Made by a program: the position numbers and the translations under genes | Part shown: positions 1 through 11,500 of the stretch, piece by piece | How the letters are laid out: every line of letters begins with the position of its first letter | Position numbering within the stretch: the first letter of the stretch is position 1 | Assembly (NCBI GenBank): GCA_002049455.2 | Contig: KV918799.1 | Location: forward strand, 229,140-293,139 | Direction: 5' to 3' | Source: Porphyra umbilicalis | Taxonomy: Eukaryota > Rhodophyta > Bangiophyceae > Bangiales > Bangiaceae | DNA: 64,000 nt | The notes under the pieces: generated by a model | What the model was told of the DNA's origin: nothing | The model's database searches: none | What the model saw: only the letters and a program-made list of their open reading frames with translations

Positions 1-1320
1 CCGCGCTGTGGCCGCCGCCGCCGCTGCCGCCGGCTGCTGCCGGTAAGACGACGGGCGCGCGCAGCGGCGGCCGACAACGCTGCGCACTGCTGCCCCCAAC
101 CACCCGGCGTTGCACGGCAGCCACGAGACTAACGGCGGCGGGCGTGGCAGCCACGGTGGTGGCCGAAACCGCCCTAGGGCGGGGGGTCAACCGCCGCTGC
201 GGGTGGCCACCGCGGCACCGGCGGCAGCCGTCGATGCGCCGCCGCCGCCGCTGCCGCCGCCGCCGCTGCCGCAGCCGCCGCCACCGCCGCCCGTCAGCGC
301 GCCACCGGCGACCAACTCTGCTGCAGCGGTCGACGAGGAGAGAAGTCCCAGTGCGGTGGAGGACGCGACCAGCCACCAAGGAAGGGGCCATGCCCGCCGC
401 CCGGCGCGCGCACGGCTTGCAACGAAGCGGGGCGGACGCGAGCTGGTGAGCGCCTGCGTTGCGCGTCGTCTTGCACTACGGGGGTCCACGGTGAACAAAA
501 AAAAGGAGACGGGAAAACACCGTCGCCGGCCGGCAGCGCGCCCTTCACGCACGCCACGGGTGGGGTCACTGCCCGTCTGACGGGCGGCGGCGGCTGCGGT
601 GCCGCCGCCGCTGCCGATGCGCGCGCGGGGCGCCGCCCACGGTAGACGGCGCCTGGCGGCCGCGTCGAGGGTGACAACCGGGACGGGGCGGCGCGAAGGA
701 GGGCGCGTTCACCGTCAGCGGCGGCGCGTCGCAGTGGGGGTCGTCGCGGCCCACAGGCGGGCGCAGGCACGTGTTCGCCGCCGCGCAGCGAGACCGATGC
801 GGTGGTGGATAGGGCGGGGGGAAGACGGGGCAGTAGGGGAAGAAGCAGGGGATGGCAGGGGGGCGGCGGCAGGCGGGTGAGGGGAGAAATAACAGAGGTG
901 CCACGCCACCGTGGCCGCCGCCTCCGCGGCCGCCGCAACAGCGGACGCTGCCACCGCCCGCTGCCGCGTGCGGGCGCGCGTCGTGCGCTCGGTCGTCCAC
1001 CGCCCATCGCCGCGTCGGCGGCCGGCGCGGCGGCAACGCCGCGACCAGCAGCGGCCGCCGCCCCCACCCTCCGCGCGCGAATGTTGCCGGAACGCACGCG
1101 ACCACGAAGATCGCCGCGCATTATGCGCAGACGCGACCCCCTGTTTAAAACCTCAAAGCGAATGTCTCCCACACAGCCCCCAGAGCGCGATTCTGGCCAA
1201 CTACCGCCGAATTGCGACATCGTGGACGTTCGTGGCCCCGTAACCCTGCCCCAACAGTTGGAGTGCGAGTGGTTTGAGAGAACGGCTGTAGAAGTTCATT
1301 TCGACAAAAAGACAGAGAGC
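1..1320. other. GC-rich low-complexity DNA, no gene recognised
   Basis: Most of the stretch up to about 1150 is CCG/GGC-rich with short trinucleotide runs. Open frames exist on both strands, but their translations are Arg/Pro/Ala-rich low-complexity sequence in several overlapping frames, as expected from GC content alone. From about 1150 to 1320 composition becomes ordinary, with no recognisable domain or RNA. I see no promoter, splice or repeat structure that would support a gene. Confidence 0.6.
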
Positions 1321-1480
1321 TTGACCCTGTGATCGACAGTTTGATCCAGTGATCGACAGTTCGACCCAGTGATAGACAGTTCGACTCAGTGATCAACAGA
1401 TTCATGCAGTGATCGACAGTTTGACCCAGTGGTCAACAGTTTGACCCAGTGTTCGCCAGTTTAACCAAATGCTCAATACT
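1321..1480. repeat. 20-bp minisatellite, 8 units
   Basis: Eight consecutive 20-base units in exact register follow the pattern TTGACCCAGTGATCGACAGT. The first seven units differ from it by a few bases each and the eighth is more degraded. The array starts and stops abruptly and has much lower GC than the sequence before it. No coding role is evident. Confidence 0.92.
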
Positions 1481-1521
1481 TCAAAATTTGATTCGACTGG
1501 ATTGCAAGCCCTGGCCCTGAC

Positions 1522-1544
1522 CAGAGGTTGTCATGGATATATCC
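1522..1544 (+). repeat. possible hAT-type transposon end
   Basis: The sequence begins CAGAGGTTGTCATGGATATA and resembles the terminal repeat of the small hAT-like element at 52651-52892, whose right terminus read inward starts CAATGGTTGTCAGGATAAAT. I could not find a convincing opposite end or an 8-bp target duplication nearby, so this may be a lone or degraded end. Confidence 0.35.
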
Positions 1545-2807
1545 CCGAGGATCATATCCGTGCAATATATCCGTATCCACTTCGGATACGAGCCGGGGAC
1601 GCATATTCAAATTGCATGATGAGAAAAAGAGGGAGGATATATCTATTGCTAACCTCCAAAAATTGGCGGTTGCAGAGAGAAGGGAGGCAGAGCCGACGAC
1701 ACAGCATAGAAATGAAATCGGATTGGCTGTTCGACAAGCCACGATCGAACTATTGCACGGGAGTTACCGCCAGTGTTCTCTCAAGCCAATCAACAAGTCT
1801 TCCAGAAGTCACACAGACAGAGCTATTGCAACCCACAATGGAATTTCCTAAGATTTTTGGGCCGTCACGTTAACGAACACACCGACCAAGAGACAAAAAT
1901 CCGGCCCCAGTGCGCTCGTTTTGCGATCTGTGCAAGGTCATGAAGCTGTTGCTGTAAACAGTGTGGGCGATTACAGGTGAGATTGGAAGCAGTGCCAGGC
2001 ACATGTGTGTGTCTTCGTCAAGACAACCGCACCCCAATCACGAAGTGTTTGAGGACTTGTGTCGCCTTTCGATGTCAATCACGTTCACATGCGTGCGCCA
2101 TCTAGAATGGGCCTGAGAGCAAACCTAGCAATGATGGACTAACGAAACGTGTCTGGTTTATTCGTGCAACGTGTCTATATTCGCTTATTGGTCCACGATC
2201 CAAGCTCTCGTCAATGTAACGGTGCCCTAAGGAACGAGATCCATCACAATGAATTTAGATAACTACATCTCGGTCCGATAGTCCGGGTGACATAATAGAG
2301 GGCGCATGTTCTATTCGATGGCAAAATACGGCAGGCCCACCCTATTCTGGACAAGGACTATCCTGGACGTCCGCTCATTGGCTGGACGTCGAAATGACAT
2401 GCATCGACCACGTGTCCCACGACGACCGAACACGTTGATCAACGACCCCGAACCGATCGCGGGCCACTCCGTCGAGGCCCGACATACAGATCGCCGATCC
2501 CATCCTGCCCTACGGGAAATGCCGGATCAAAAAAGCACGATCTCTTAGGGTTAGGAAAGCTCGATACCCCACCAGATTGGGAACCGGGGGTGAAACCGAG
2601 AAAGGCTCCCCATTGGTCCGATGATGGAAAAAGCACGCCAAATGGAACTCTGGAAAGGATCTGTGACGCACCCTGACAGATTGTGCGGCTGTCTTTCATT
2701 TGATTGCGTGGCTGCTGTTGATCCTGGGACCATGACCCGACGAATAGCATGCCCCCATGACGTCATGATGCGGCCTGGCCTCTGTGTCATGGCCAATGGA
2801 AGACAGA
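1545..2807. other. no gene seen
   Basis: Moderate-GC sequence with only short open frames that have no recognisable domains. No tandem array, transposon terminus or RNA gene could be supported. It may be old, decayed transposon or intergenic DNA. Confidence 0.5.
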
Positions 2808-2846
2808 TATGGTGCTTTGCTGAGAAATGGAGCATGCACGTTTGCG
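2808..2846 (+). repeat. 39-bp perfect inverted repeat, left arm
   Basis: A 39-base sequence starting TATGGTGCTTTGCTGAGAAA is repeated without a mismatch, in inverse orientation, at 4446-4484. Similarity fades within a few bases on both sides. It could be the terminal repeat of a decayed DNA transposon or two inverted copies of a short element. Confidence 0.85.
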
Positions 2847-4445
2847 AGTGCAAACGTTTGCCGAGGTGGACCGATGTCAGGATGTCCGTCAGATCGTCTC
2901 TCACCTGGCTTCAGGGGACCGATAGCGTCCCAAGTGCATTTGCACCTGGCACCACCGGCGAAGGCCACAGCCACCCACTGGCACATGGTATGACGTGGGA
3001 CTGAGGCCTCATCATGCAGCCAATGACTTCTCATGATTCGACGTCAAGAACACTGCCCAAACCCTCTCAGAATGCAGGTTCAATGAAAGTGACCACCTGC
3101 CCATTGGCCGCGTCAGGCGGCCTATTCCAGGCACGTGTGTGCAGTACCCTGGCCTTCAAGGCGGTGGCGCGCTCGGCGACGCATCGACACTGGGCTCGCC
3201 GGCCGGCTCCATAGCCGCGAGCGCACACGGGCCACGTTGCCGTGGCGGGGGTAACGAGGGGTGGGGAAAGGGGTGCCGCCGCCGCCACCGCAGCGGCGGC
3301 GGCCCGCCGGCGTCGCGCGACGCCCACGGGAGGGGCCGTCACTCCACCGCGCAGCGTACCTGCGCGCGGCGAGCGGGGCGGCCGACACGGCGCACGGGCG
3401 GGCGGGTGGAAACGACTGCCGCGCGACGGGGCGCCTCTAACCGCGCCACTAGACGGCGTGAGAAACTGCCGACGAGCCGCAGCAACAGAAGCCGGCGCGC
3501 AGGCTCGATCACCCGCGGGTCATCGCGGGCGCGTTGAACCCTGGAGGTCGCTGCGCGCGGTCACCCCGCGCAGCTCGGAGCGGTGGGGGGGGGCCAGTGG
3601 GGCAGGCGCCGTCCGAGCCCTATGACCCCTGTGGCTGGACAGTCCTTCTCAGCCACGTAACTCCATTCGCTTTTAGCGTCATCGCGACCCTTCCAAGACT
3701 GACACGCCCTCAGATCACTGAGGACACGAATGCAGACTGCCACCTCTGAAACGGAGAGCAAGTCCCTTGATCTAAGTATATGTGTGCATCACTACACTTT
3801 GACAGCACCCTGTCCTAAAGGCCAGGGAACTTTCACAGTATTTTAGCCGGATCTCCACGGTTGACAGAACAGTGACTGCGCACCTGTGCCATCTGGTGCC
3901 CCAGAAGAGACGCAGGTGGGCTGGATCCAGTCACTGCTGTACCCTTCATCGACGGTGATTGGTCAACAGATTGTCAGTGACACGTCTCGATGTCAATGAA
4001 CAAAGGCAATCTACTGGTCACAGGGCTCACGTGTTCGGAGGGCCAATGAACGGGCCGAACGGACAAAAAAGAATTGCAAGACCTCCTCAAACGTCCTGCA
4101 TGTTCGGAGGCCGATTCAGCCTCTGCGAGCAAACATGAGGGGCCGGTTAGGGGGGACGCTCCTGACGGCACCGCAGTGGCCGGTGGCTTAAGAAGTCTTG
4201 TCCTGATTAGGCTGTCAGCGTGCATGTTCTGGCGTCGTTTCACAAAGACCGCCGCGGGTGTCAGCAGGTACTTGTCACCGGGTCACTCAGAGTGCGGTTT
4301 TCCAGCTGCTGTCAGCCTTTGTCGGCCCAAGGGCCCGGCGAACCTGGTCGGGATGCTTGACATGTCACACATCACCCGGAGATATCACGGGTCTCCCTGC
4401 AGCACGGGTCAATGCTCACAGTGGCCGGGTGTGCATGTTTGTTTG
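2847..4445. other. sequence between the 39-bp inverted repeats, no gene seen
   Basis: About 1.6 kb. The middle (about 3130-3640) is GC-rich low-complexity sequence resembling the start of the window. The rest is moderate GC with short open frames only and no transposase-like motif. If the flanking repeats are transposon termini, this would be the interior of a non-autonomous element. Confidence 0.45.
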
Positions 4446-4484
4446 CGCAAACGTGCATGCTCCATTTCTCAGCAAAGCACCATA
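4446..4484 (-). repeat. 39-bp perfect inverted repeat, right arm
   Basis: Exact reverse complement of 2808-2846. Perfect identity over 39 bases in otherwise decayed sequence suggests either recent origin or a conserved function. Confidence 0.85.
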
Positions 4485-5376
4485 CGTTTGTCGAACGTGT
4501 CACGAAAAGTTTGTATTGTGGTATTAATATCGTTAGTTCAATTACCAGTGTACTGAGACCGACCGTAGCCAAGCAATAAAGCGAGTTCTATCGCCGTCGC
4601 GGCGAGGAAGAAGACCTTTTGTTGAAGGGCATCCGATGGGGAGCCGGGTGGTGCCCACGACGGCGACCCCGGACCCACGGTGGTTTAATACAAGCAACGG
4701 CACTGGTCGATCGACCATCCGATCAATCGATCGTAATGAGTGCCGGCAGACATATAAGACAGGCAAGCAAACAAACAATAAAAAATAAACAATGCGGAAG
4801 TAAACCCCCAAAGGGCGTGCCACAAGCCGAGTCACATAAATCCGTGGATTCAGCCAGTCAAGGGGGCTACTCGTGGCTAATTGCCAATTGGGAGCAGAGA
4901 TATGCTACATACCTCCAACGCGAGATTCGAACCGTCCCGGTGAGATCCGAGAATGGTGGAACCCGATTGGGCAATCGCGGACTCTTACGGGCCCGCGCGG
5001 GCGTAACTGCCCGGGCGGCGGGAGTCGCGAAGGGGCGCGCCGCTCAGTCCCGATTGGGAGGAGGTGGCGGATCGCCGGCGTCGGCCGCGACCGTCCGATC
5101 ACGCACGCGCGTGCGTGCGTGGCGGGCAGGTTGATCTGCGGGTCAGCTCGACGCTTACGCGTAGGCGTGCCGGCGCGGGCGGTTCCACGCGTGTGGGTAC
5201 GTTGGTGCGGAGGCGGGCGCGGGTGCCAGGGTTAAGACCCATGTTCGCGGCGGCGCGTCGAGCAGCACGTGCTGGGGTGACCATCGTCGATGCCGTGTGG
5301 CGCCAGCTTCGTCGGGGTTTGACTACCCCGGCGAGAAGGCGAAAGCCGGGACGCGGGTGCTTGTTGCCGAGGGGAA
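4485..5376. other. no gene seen; transition into GC-rich DNA
   Basis: 4560-4800 is ordinary sequence with an AATAAA near 4577 and a TGGTGCCCACGACGG string near 4650 that loosely resembles an LTR end plus primer-binding site, but no matching LTR or coding region supports this. 4921-4940 holds a lone B-box-like GATTCGAACC with no A box at a usable distance. From about 5000 the sequence becomes GC-rich. Confidence 0.45.
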
Positions 5377-5397
5377 GGGGGGGGGGGGGGGGGGGGG
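5377..5397 (+). repeat. G homopolymer, 21 bases
   Basis: An uninterrupted run of 21 G in GC-rich DNA. Such runs can fold into quadruplexes and are error-prone in sequencing, so the true length is uncertain. Confidence 0.8.
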
Positions 5398-5568
5398 TGC
5401 GTACCCTGCGGCCGGTTACCACCGTGTCTTGTGCGGGTCTGCGTTTGTCGGCACGGGGCCATCCCGTGTCATCGTGCTCGCGCACAGGTTGAGGCCTAAC
5501 GGCAAAGCTTGAGTTGGGGTGCTCTACCGCGAGGTGGCCAACCGCGAGGTTAAGGACCCGGCGAGTGT

Positions 5569-5586
5569 GGGGGGGGGGGGGGGGGG
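5569..5586 (+). repeat. G homopolymer, 18 bases
   Basis: A second uninterrupted G run about 170 bp after the first, just before the short-period GGCAAGG repeats. Length is uncertain for the same reason. Confidence 0.8.
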
Positions 5587-5639
5587 CGGGCGAAGCGGCC
5601 GGGCGCGACGTGACCGGCGGCGGCGGCGCGTCACGGCGG

Positions 5640-5769
5640 CAAGGGTGGCAAGACGCAAGGGTGGCAAGGGCGGCAAGGGCGGAAAGGGCGGCAAGGGCGG
5701 CAAGGGCGGCAAGGCGCAAGGACGGCAAGGTCGGCAAGGTCGGCAAGGTCGGCAAGGTCGGAAACGCGG
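5640..5769. repeat. short-period GGCAAGGGC / GGCAAGGTC tandem repeat
   Basis: About a dozen 9-10-base units, first GGCAAGGGC then GGCAAGGTC. The same core recurs inside the longer units that follow, suggesting the larger repeats grew from this motif. Confidence 0.8.
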
Positions 5770-5935
5770 GCGGCGCGCCCGGTGGCCAAGCGCGGCGGCG
5801 GCAAGGGTGGCACGCCCGGTTGTGTGGGCGGTGCGCCCGTTGGCCAAGCGCGGCGGCGGCAAGGGTGGCACGCCCGGCAGTGCGGGCGGCGCGCCCGTTG
5901 GCCAAGTGCGGCGGCGGCAAGGGCGGCGGCGCCGG
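5770..5935. repeat. about 57-bp tandem repeat, 3 units
   Basis: Three adjacent units of roughly 57 bases share GTTGGCCAAGCGCGGCGGCG and a GGCACGCCCG junction. The units are closely similar to each other. Confidence 0.75.
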
Positions 5936-6430
5936 TGATTTGCCTTGCGGCGCGGGCGGTTTTTGCCTTGCGGCGAGGGTGACAACGGCCGGCGGCGCGG
6001 GCGATTTGCCTTGCGGCGCAGGCAAGGGCGGCAACGGCCGGCGACGCGGGCGATTTGCCTTGCGGCGCAGGCAAGGGCGGCAACGGCCGGCGACGCGGGC
6101 AATTTTTGCCTTGCGGCGAGGGTGACAACGGCCGGCGGCGCGGGCGATTTGCCTTGCGGCGTAGGCAAGGGCGGCAACGGCCGGCGACGCGGGCGAGTTG
6201 CCTTGCGGCGCAGGCAAGGGCGGCAGCGGCCGGCGACGCGGGCGATTTGCCTTGCGGCGCAGGCAAGGTCGGCAACGGCCGGCGACGCGGCCGATTTTTG
6301 CGTTGCGGCGCGGGCGTCGAGGGCCGGCATTGGCCTGCGACACGGGCGGTTCGCCTTGCGGCGCGGGCGTCGAGGGCCGGCAACACGGGCAAGGGCGGCA
6401 ACGGCCTGCGGCGCGGCGCACGTGGCTCAC
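5936..6430. repeat. about 49-bp minisatellite
   Basis: Roughly nine to ten units with the core CGATTTGCCTTGCGGCGCAG followed by a GGCAAGGGCGGCAACGG segment. Some units are variant, with a GAGGGTGACAACGG segment instead. The array stops close to the downstream side of the gypsy element. Open frames across it translate to Arg/Gly/Pro low-complexity sequence and are not credible genes. Confidence 0.85.
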
Positions 6431-8460
6431 GCCGTTGCGGGTGACGGACCCGATGTCGTTTGGTCCACCGACCCGGAGATGTATGTTCGCCTCAGCCTCG
6501 CGGCTCGTTCTACGCGCACGTTGGCCCGACCGAGGTGGTCGATGGGATCCCGGTCATTGCTGACCAGAGTCCGTACGACATTTGCGTCCGCAACCGCGCT
6601 CGCGCGCACACTCGGCGTATCACTTCGCAGAGTCCTGTCAGTCATCATAGCGATGAAGGAAGTGGCATGCCAGCATGGCCCATGGTGTGGGATTCGCATC
6701 CCTTGAGTCTGCTGATAAAAGCACTTCGTACTCGAAACATGCACGTATGGCAGTAGCGTACCAACTGGTGTTGGTCCATTGTGGTAGCACCACGGTTGCT
6801 TCCTCTGTAGTTGTTACCAAGCGTCGAGGGACTGAGTCCAAGTGTTGCACCCGAGGTACCAGAAACCCGTTGGGGAGCACTGGTACAGGGGGATCGCTCC
6901 CGATCAGTGTCGCCTGCGCCGATTTCGGCCACACATATGCGTACGGGCCGTAGACACGGTTCAGCCGAGAGAAATGCCGCAAGGCAAGTTGGGGGTCATA
7001 CGCAAAGTTGCGCGTCATGGACGGCAGAGTGGACTTGAGCCACGCGGCAGGAATTACTTCCTTAATTGCGGCGGCTGTACTTGAATCGGTCCACGAGACG
7101 TTGGCATGGATAACTCCGTCACTGGTAACATGGACATGTTGGATAGTGGGTATCCACGTGAAGTCCGTGATGATGTTGGCCACGGTTGTGAGCCCGGCCT
7201 GTTGGCGACTTCGTCGCGTTGGCGTTTGCCACTCGAACCCCAGTACCTGCTTCTTCTTCTGTCGAAGGAAACGCACCACCAGGTTGCTGGGGAGGTTCTC
7301 CAGGGGTTCCCAGGTGTCGTCCTTTGACCCGTAGTCGAACCAGCGCACCTTAGCGTCATAGCTGTCACCCGTCTGGCGTAAGCCTAGGAGTTTGTCGATC
7401 ACATACTCATCGGCAGTTGCCGGGGGTGACTTGCGTTGGTCTAGACCATCTAGCAGGGGGTGTGGAACCGTGTCCGTCGTCGTTGGACGAGGAGCTGGGG
7501 TGACATGGTCACTGCTGACGCGTTTCTCCTCGCCGTCGATGTCAATGACAAACGTGGAGGCGTCCGCATCGGCGTCAACGACCACGAAGGGGCCAATGGC
7601 TTTGCTTTGCAGCTTGTTTTGCCGATCGTGGTTGGTCGTTTATACGTAGTCGCCGATCTTGACGTCCGCATTGCGGGTTGCGACCCGATGGTCGAAGTTA
7701 CGTTTGTAACGTTGTTGCGTCTTACGCAAGGCCTCGACCACGATGGGGATCTGCTTGCGCAGGCGGGCCATGAACTCGCGCTTGCGAGCTAGGGGTGACC
7801 CATCCTTGAGCGTTCCCTTATTGGTAAGCGGAGTGCCCGGGGGCAAGTTGCGAACCGTGAGGTTGGGGATCCGCCTTGGGATAACGAGCTCTAATGGGGC
7901 GATGCCCGTCGACCGATGTGGTTGGCTATTATACGCCATGGTGATTACCGGGAGTAGCTCATCCCATCGTGATGGGTCGTCGGCGACGTAGTGTCGCAGC
8001 TGTTTAGCCATGGTACGGTTGTACCGTTCGACTTGCCCATTGGTTTGGGGATGATACGCCGTGGTGCGAACCGTTTCAATGCCAAGCATTTTCATCACAG
8101 CGATGAAGAAGTTCGACATGAACTGGGGCCCTTGGTCCGATAGGATCCGGTCCGGTGGCCCGTAGGCTGACACCCACGCGTCGATGATGGCTGACGCCAC
8201 TGACATGGCCGTGATTCGCCGCAAGGCGACGCACTGTTGGGATTCGAAAATTGTACCACTCAGCTACAGCCACAATACCGGTGTGAATGGTCCTGAGGAG
8301 TTCAAACCTATAGTCCAACACTCCTCCTAACTTCACAGGACCTCAAGCCGCCAGGTCTCACTCACGAACCCAATCCCCAGGCTCCTGCGATTTCAAGTCG
8401 CCCTCAGGTGAGATTTGAACCTGCGACCTCCTGCAGAGCCAACCAGCTTTAGCTGGAATT

Positions 8461-8476
8461 TTCTGGGCCCATAACC
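8461..8476 (-). other. TRIM primer-binding site, initiator tRNA-Met anticodon type
   Basis: On the minus strand it reads GGTTATGGGCCCAG, directly next to the 5' terminal repeat. This is the complement of the anticodon stem-loop of the eukaryotic initiator tRNA-Met, the half-tRNA type of priming known from Drosophila copia, rather than the usual complement of a tRNA 3' end. The same site occurs in the copia element at 30362. Confidence 0.85.
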
Positions 8477-8562
8477 TGTTGGGATTCGAGAATTGTACCA
8501 CTCAGCTACAGCCACAATACCGGTGTGAATGGTCCTGAGGAGTTCAAACCTATAGTCCAACA
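8477..8562 (-). repeat. TRIM 5' LTR with tRNA-like promoter boxes
   Basis: 86-bp terminal repeat, whose partner is 8235-8320. On the minus strand it contains GGCTGTAGCTGAGTGGTA, a good match to the start of a tRNA including the A box of a Pol III promoter. About nine bases later comes a T-arm/B-box-like TCGAATCCC, running into the LTR end CCAACA. It looks like a tRNA with its anticodon region missing. A clearer B box, GGTTCAAATC, lies in the interior downstream (around 8410). Confidence 0.7.
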
Positions 8563-11500
8563 CGCACTTGGTGAGCTTGGCGAAGCGGTCGGTAATAACC
8601 AAGATGAAGCGGTTGCCCTTCTTGGAGGCCGGGATGGGCCCAAAGATGTCAACGGACAGCTCCGTGAGAGGCTCGGTAGCCTGGAACAGGGTCAAGGGCG
8701 TGGTGTGTCGCCGCAAGGCGAGGCGATTTTGCGCACACGTTGTGCATTTGGTGATGGTCGAATGAATATCCGTCACCATTGAAGGCCAGTAGTATGCCTT
8801 GCGCATTGTGTAATACATCCGGTTCGCACCAGGATGGGCGGCCACGGTTGCGTGGTGCTCAAGGGTCAACACGCGTTCGCGTAGAGACATTGGAATAACC
8901 AATTGTTTGCCTTAAGGCGCACGGCGGTACAGAGCGTGATGCTCATCGCGGAAGAAGGCCTTGGCCGTTCCGCGCTCCACGCGAGTGGACATCTCGACGC
9001 AGAAGTCGTCTGTTGTGCTTCGACAACATCGTCGAACTTTACCGGTTCTGGTGTGTCGGTACCCGTGTACCTCCCCGTTCTTAAGCCGTTGGCCGTCTCG
9101 GCCAATGCCAGACAAGGTATATCATCATGGATATCTTCTGGCGGAGCCACCGTAGAGGCGCGCGACAGGAAGTCGGGCAAGTGGTGCGATGCACCTGGTT
9201 TATAAACCATATCGAATGTGTATTCGGAAAGGCGAAGTCGCCATCGCATCAAGCGTCCGCTTGAGTCGGTCGTGCTGTAGATCCAGCTAAGTGCTTGGTG
9301 ATCCGTTCGGATGAGGAACCGTTGTCCGTCGAGGAAGTGCCTCAACTTGAGGGCAGCCCACACGACGCCGAGGCATTCTCGCTCCGTGGTGGATTAGTTT
9401 TGCTCTGCAGCAGTGAGTCCTCTGCTCCAATACCCGACAGGGTGAAGCAGTTCGCCCGGCTCCTCTTGGAGGAGGGTACAACCAACTTGGTCGGCGCATG
9501 CGTCCACGTCGACGACGAGCTTCCGATTGGCCTTTGGCGAGGCAAGTACCGGTGGGCACAACAGTGCGTTGCGAAGGTCCTCGAAGGCGGCGATAGCCAC
9601 GTCCGTCGGTGGTGGTAAATCTGGTGGGATCTCGGCCCTAGTCAGGGCGTTCAGGGGCTTTGCTCGTCTGGCAAAGTCTTTGACAAACCGTCGATAGACG
9701 TTGCACATGCCCAAGAAGCTTTTCAGCTGGGTCTTTGTGGTTGGGAACTTGGCATGCTTCAGAGCATCCACGTTCTTGTTGTGCACGTGCAGGTGCCCGG
9801 GGCGGACAATGTGTCCTAGGTACTCGACCTCATCGGAGAACCACGTGCACTTTTCCAAGTTGAGGGTGACCCAGGCTTCGCGAAGACGGTGAAGAACCGT
9901 GTCAACGTCGTTGACGTGTTGTTCCGCGTTTGCGGAGAAGATGATGACATCGTCTAAGTAGACAAGGCATATCTGCCACTTCAAACCCGAGAGGATAATA
10001 TCCAACGCGCGCTGGAAGGTAGCGGGCGCGTTTGTCAAGCCGAACGGCATGGATAACCAGTGGTATATACCACAGTACGTCGTGAACGCCGTCTTCTCTT
10101 GGTCGTCTTTGCGTAAGGGTACTTGCCAGTACCCCGCGGTGCAGTCGAGAGACGTGAATACCTGGGCATCTCCCAAGGAGTCGAGGCAGTCCTCCATCCG
10201 AGGCAAGGGATAAGCATCCTTCTTGGTGGTGTTGTTTAACCGACGATAGTCGACACAGAATCGGGCTTTGCCGTTCTTCTTTGGTACAATGACCACGGGG
10301 CTTGCCCAAGCACTATGGCTAGGGGCAATGACGTTGAGCTTCAACATCTTGTTGATCTGATCAGCGATGATCTGCCGTTTGAACGGCCCTGTTCGGTAGG
10401 GTTGGGCCCGTATGGGCAGAGCGTCGGGAGGAGTGACGATGGCGTGCTCCGTAGCACGGATGACGCCAAGGGTTCCATCCCACATAGACGAATGCGTCTT
10501 CAGCATGTCTCGAATCTGCTTGTGCAGGTACTCGGGTGCCTCACTGAGGTCGAGGTCTTCGAGTGGGTCACGACTCGCGTCGTCCGATGAAGTATCGGTT
10601 CCACCCTTTGGGGTGTTGTCATCCAAGACGGCGGAAAGCATCGGCCCTTGGTAGGGTTCTGCAAACCCCAAGGTAGAGTTCTTGCGAACAATGACTTGGT
10701 CCTTGCCGAAGTTGCATAACTTGACCAGGAATGGTTCGTCCGGTTTGACGATGGCGATGCCGCGGGCGACTGCCATGGACTTGTGTCGGCACAACCGAAC
10801 GTTCGGTGTGATGGTAACCATACCAGGCGTGTCGCACGAGGCCATGATCCACTCCTCCTTGTGTCCGTTGACACGCACCTGTTTGCAGGCTCGAACCCGA
10901 GCGGGTTTATCTTGCCAGTGGCGGTCCCACGCGCTGTCGTTAAGACAAGCTAAGATCGGCGTTGGCCGAGGTTGTTCTTTCGTGCAGCGCACGTGCTCTT
11001 GCCAGACGATCTTGCGCAAGCGCGGCAAGATGCCCTCGATGTTTTGTTCAATGAACTCGGTGCCAAGAATGCACGGGACTGACAAGTTGTCGGCAACGAG
11101 GAATCGGTCAAATAGACGCACACCTCCGGTGTCTACATACAGATATATGGCATACTTCGTCACAAGAAGATTGTTGTTTGCATCCCGGATGCGCGGAAGC
11201 GTAGTCAACTCTTCGGCGTAAGCCATCCAGTTCGAAGGGAGAACACTAGTTCGCTCTATGTTCACCCCGGCGCCCGTGTCTAAGACAGTGCGGCAACTTC
11301 GCATTACGCGCAGGCTTGGGCCTAACGTGGCTGCGATCTCATAGTGCCGAAGGGCACGACGTAAGAGTTTTGTCACCGTACGCTTTCGTGTTCCGCCGGG
11401 CAACCCCAAGTCGGGCACCCGGCCTAGACGTTTTTCGAGTCGTCCACGGCGTCGGCCGGATGCTCGACCTCGTCTTCCTCGACGTTACCGTCGGCAAGGG

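Larger units (their letters stand above)
8235..8562 (-). mobile_element. TRIM (miniature LTR retrotransposon)
   Basis: A 328-bp element with 86-bp direct terminal repeats (8235-8320 and 8477-8562) that begin TGTTGG and end CCAACA when read on the minus strand. Immediately inside the 5' repeat is a primer-binding site (8461-8476) complementary to the anticodon region of eukaryotic initiator tRNA-Met, and a purine tract (AGGAGGAG) precedes the 3' repeat. The 5-bp target duplication CGCAC (8230-8234 and 8563-8567) flanks it. The interior is about 156 bp and non-coding. The two repeats differ at one position of 86, so the insertion is young and later than its gypsy host. It must rely on proteins supplied in trans. 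Confidence 0.93.

Noticed and set aside
294-1220. 308-codon open frame on minus as a host gene
   Set aside because: Low-complexity Arg/Ala/Pro translation, overlapped by frames of similar length on both strands, with no homology I recognise.
4560-4670. LTR end plus primer-binding site (AATAAA, then TGGTGCCCACGACGG)
   Set aside because: No matching LTR, no CA dinucleotide end and no coding region in the right position. Too weak to call.
4921-4945. tRNA gene on minus from a B-box-like GGTTCGAATCTC
   Set aside because: No A box at a suitable distance and no pairing arms.
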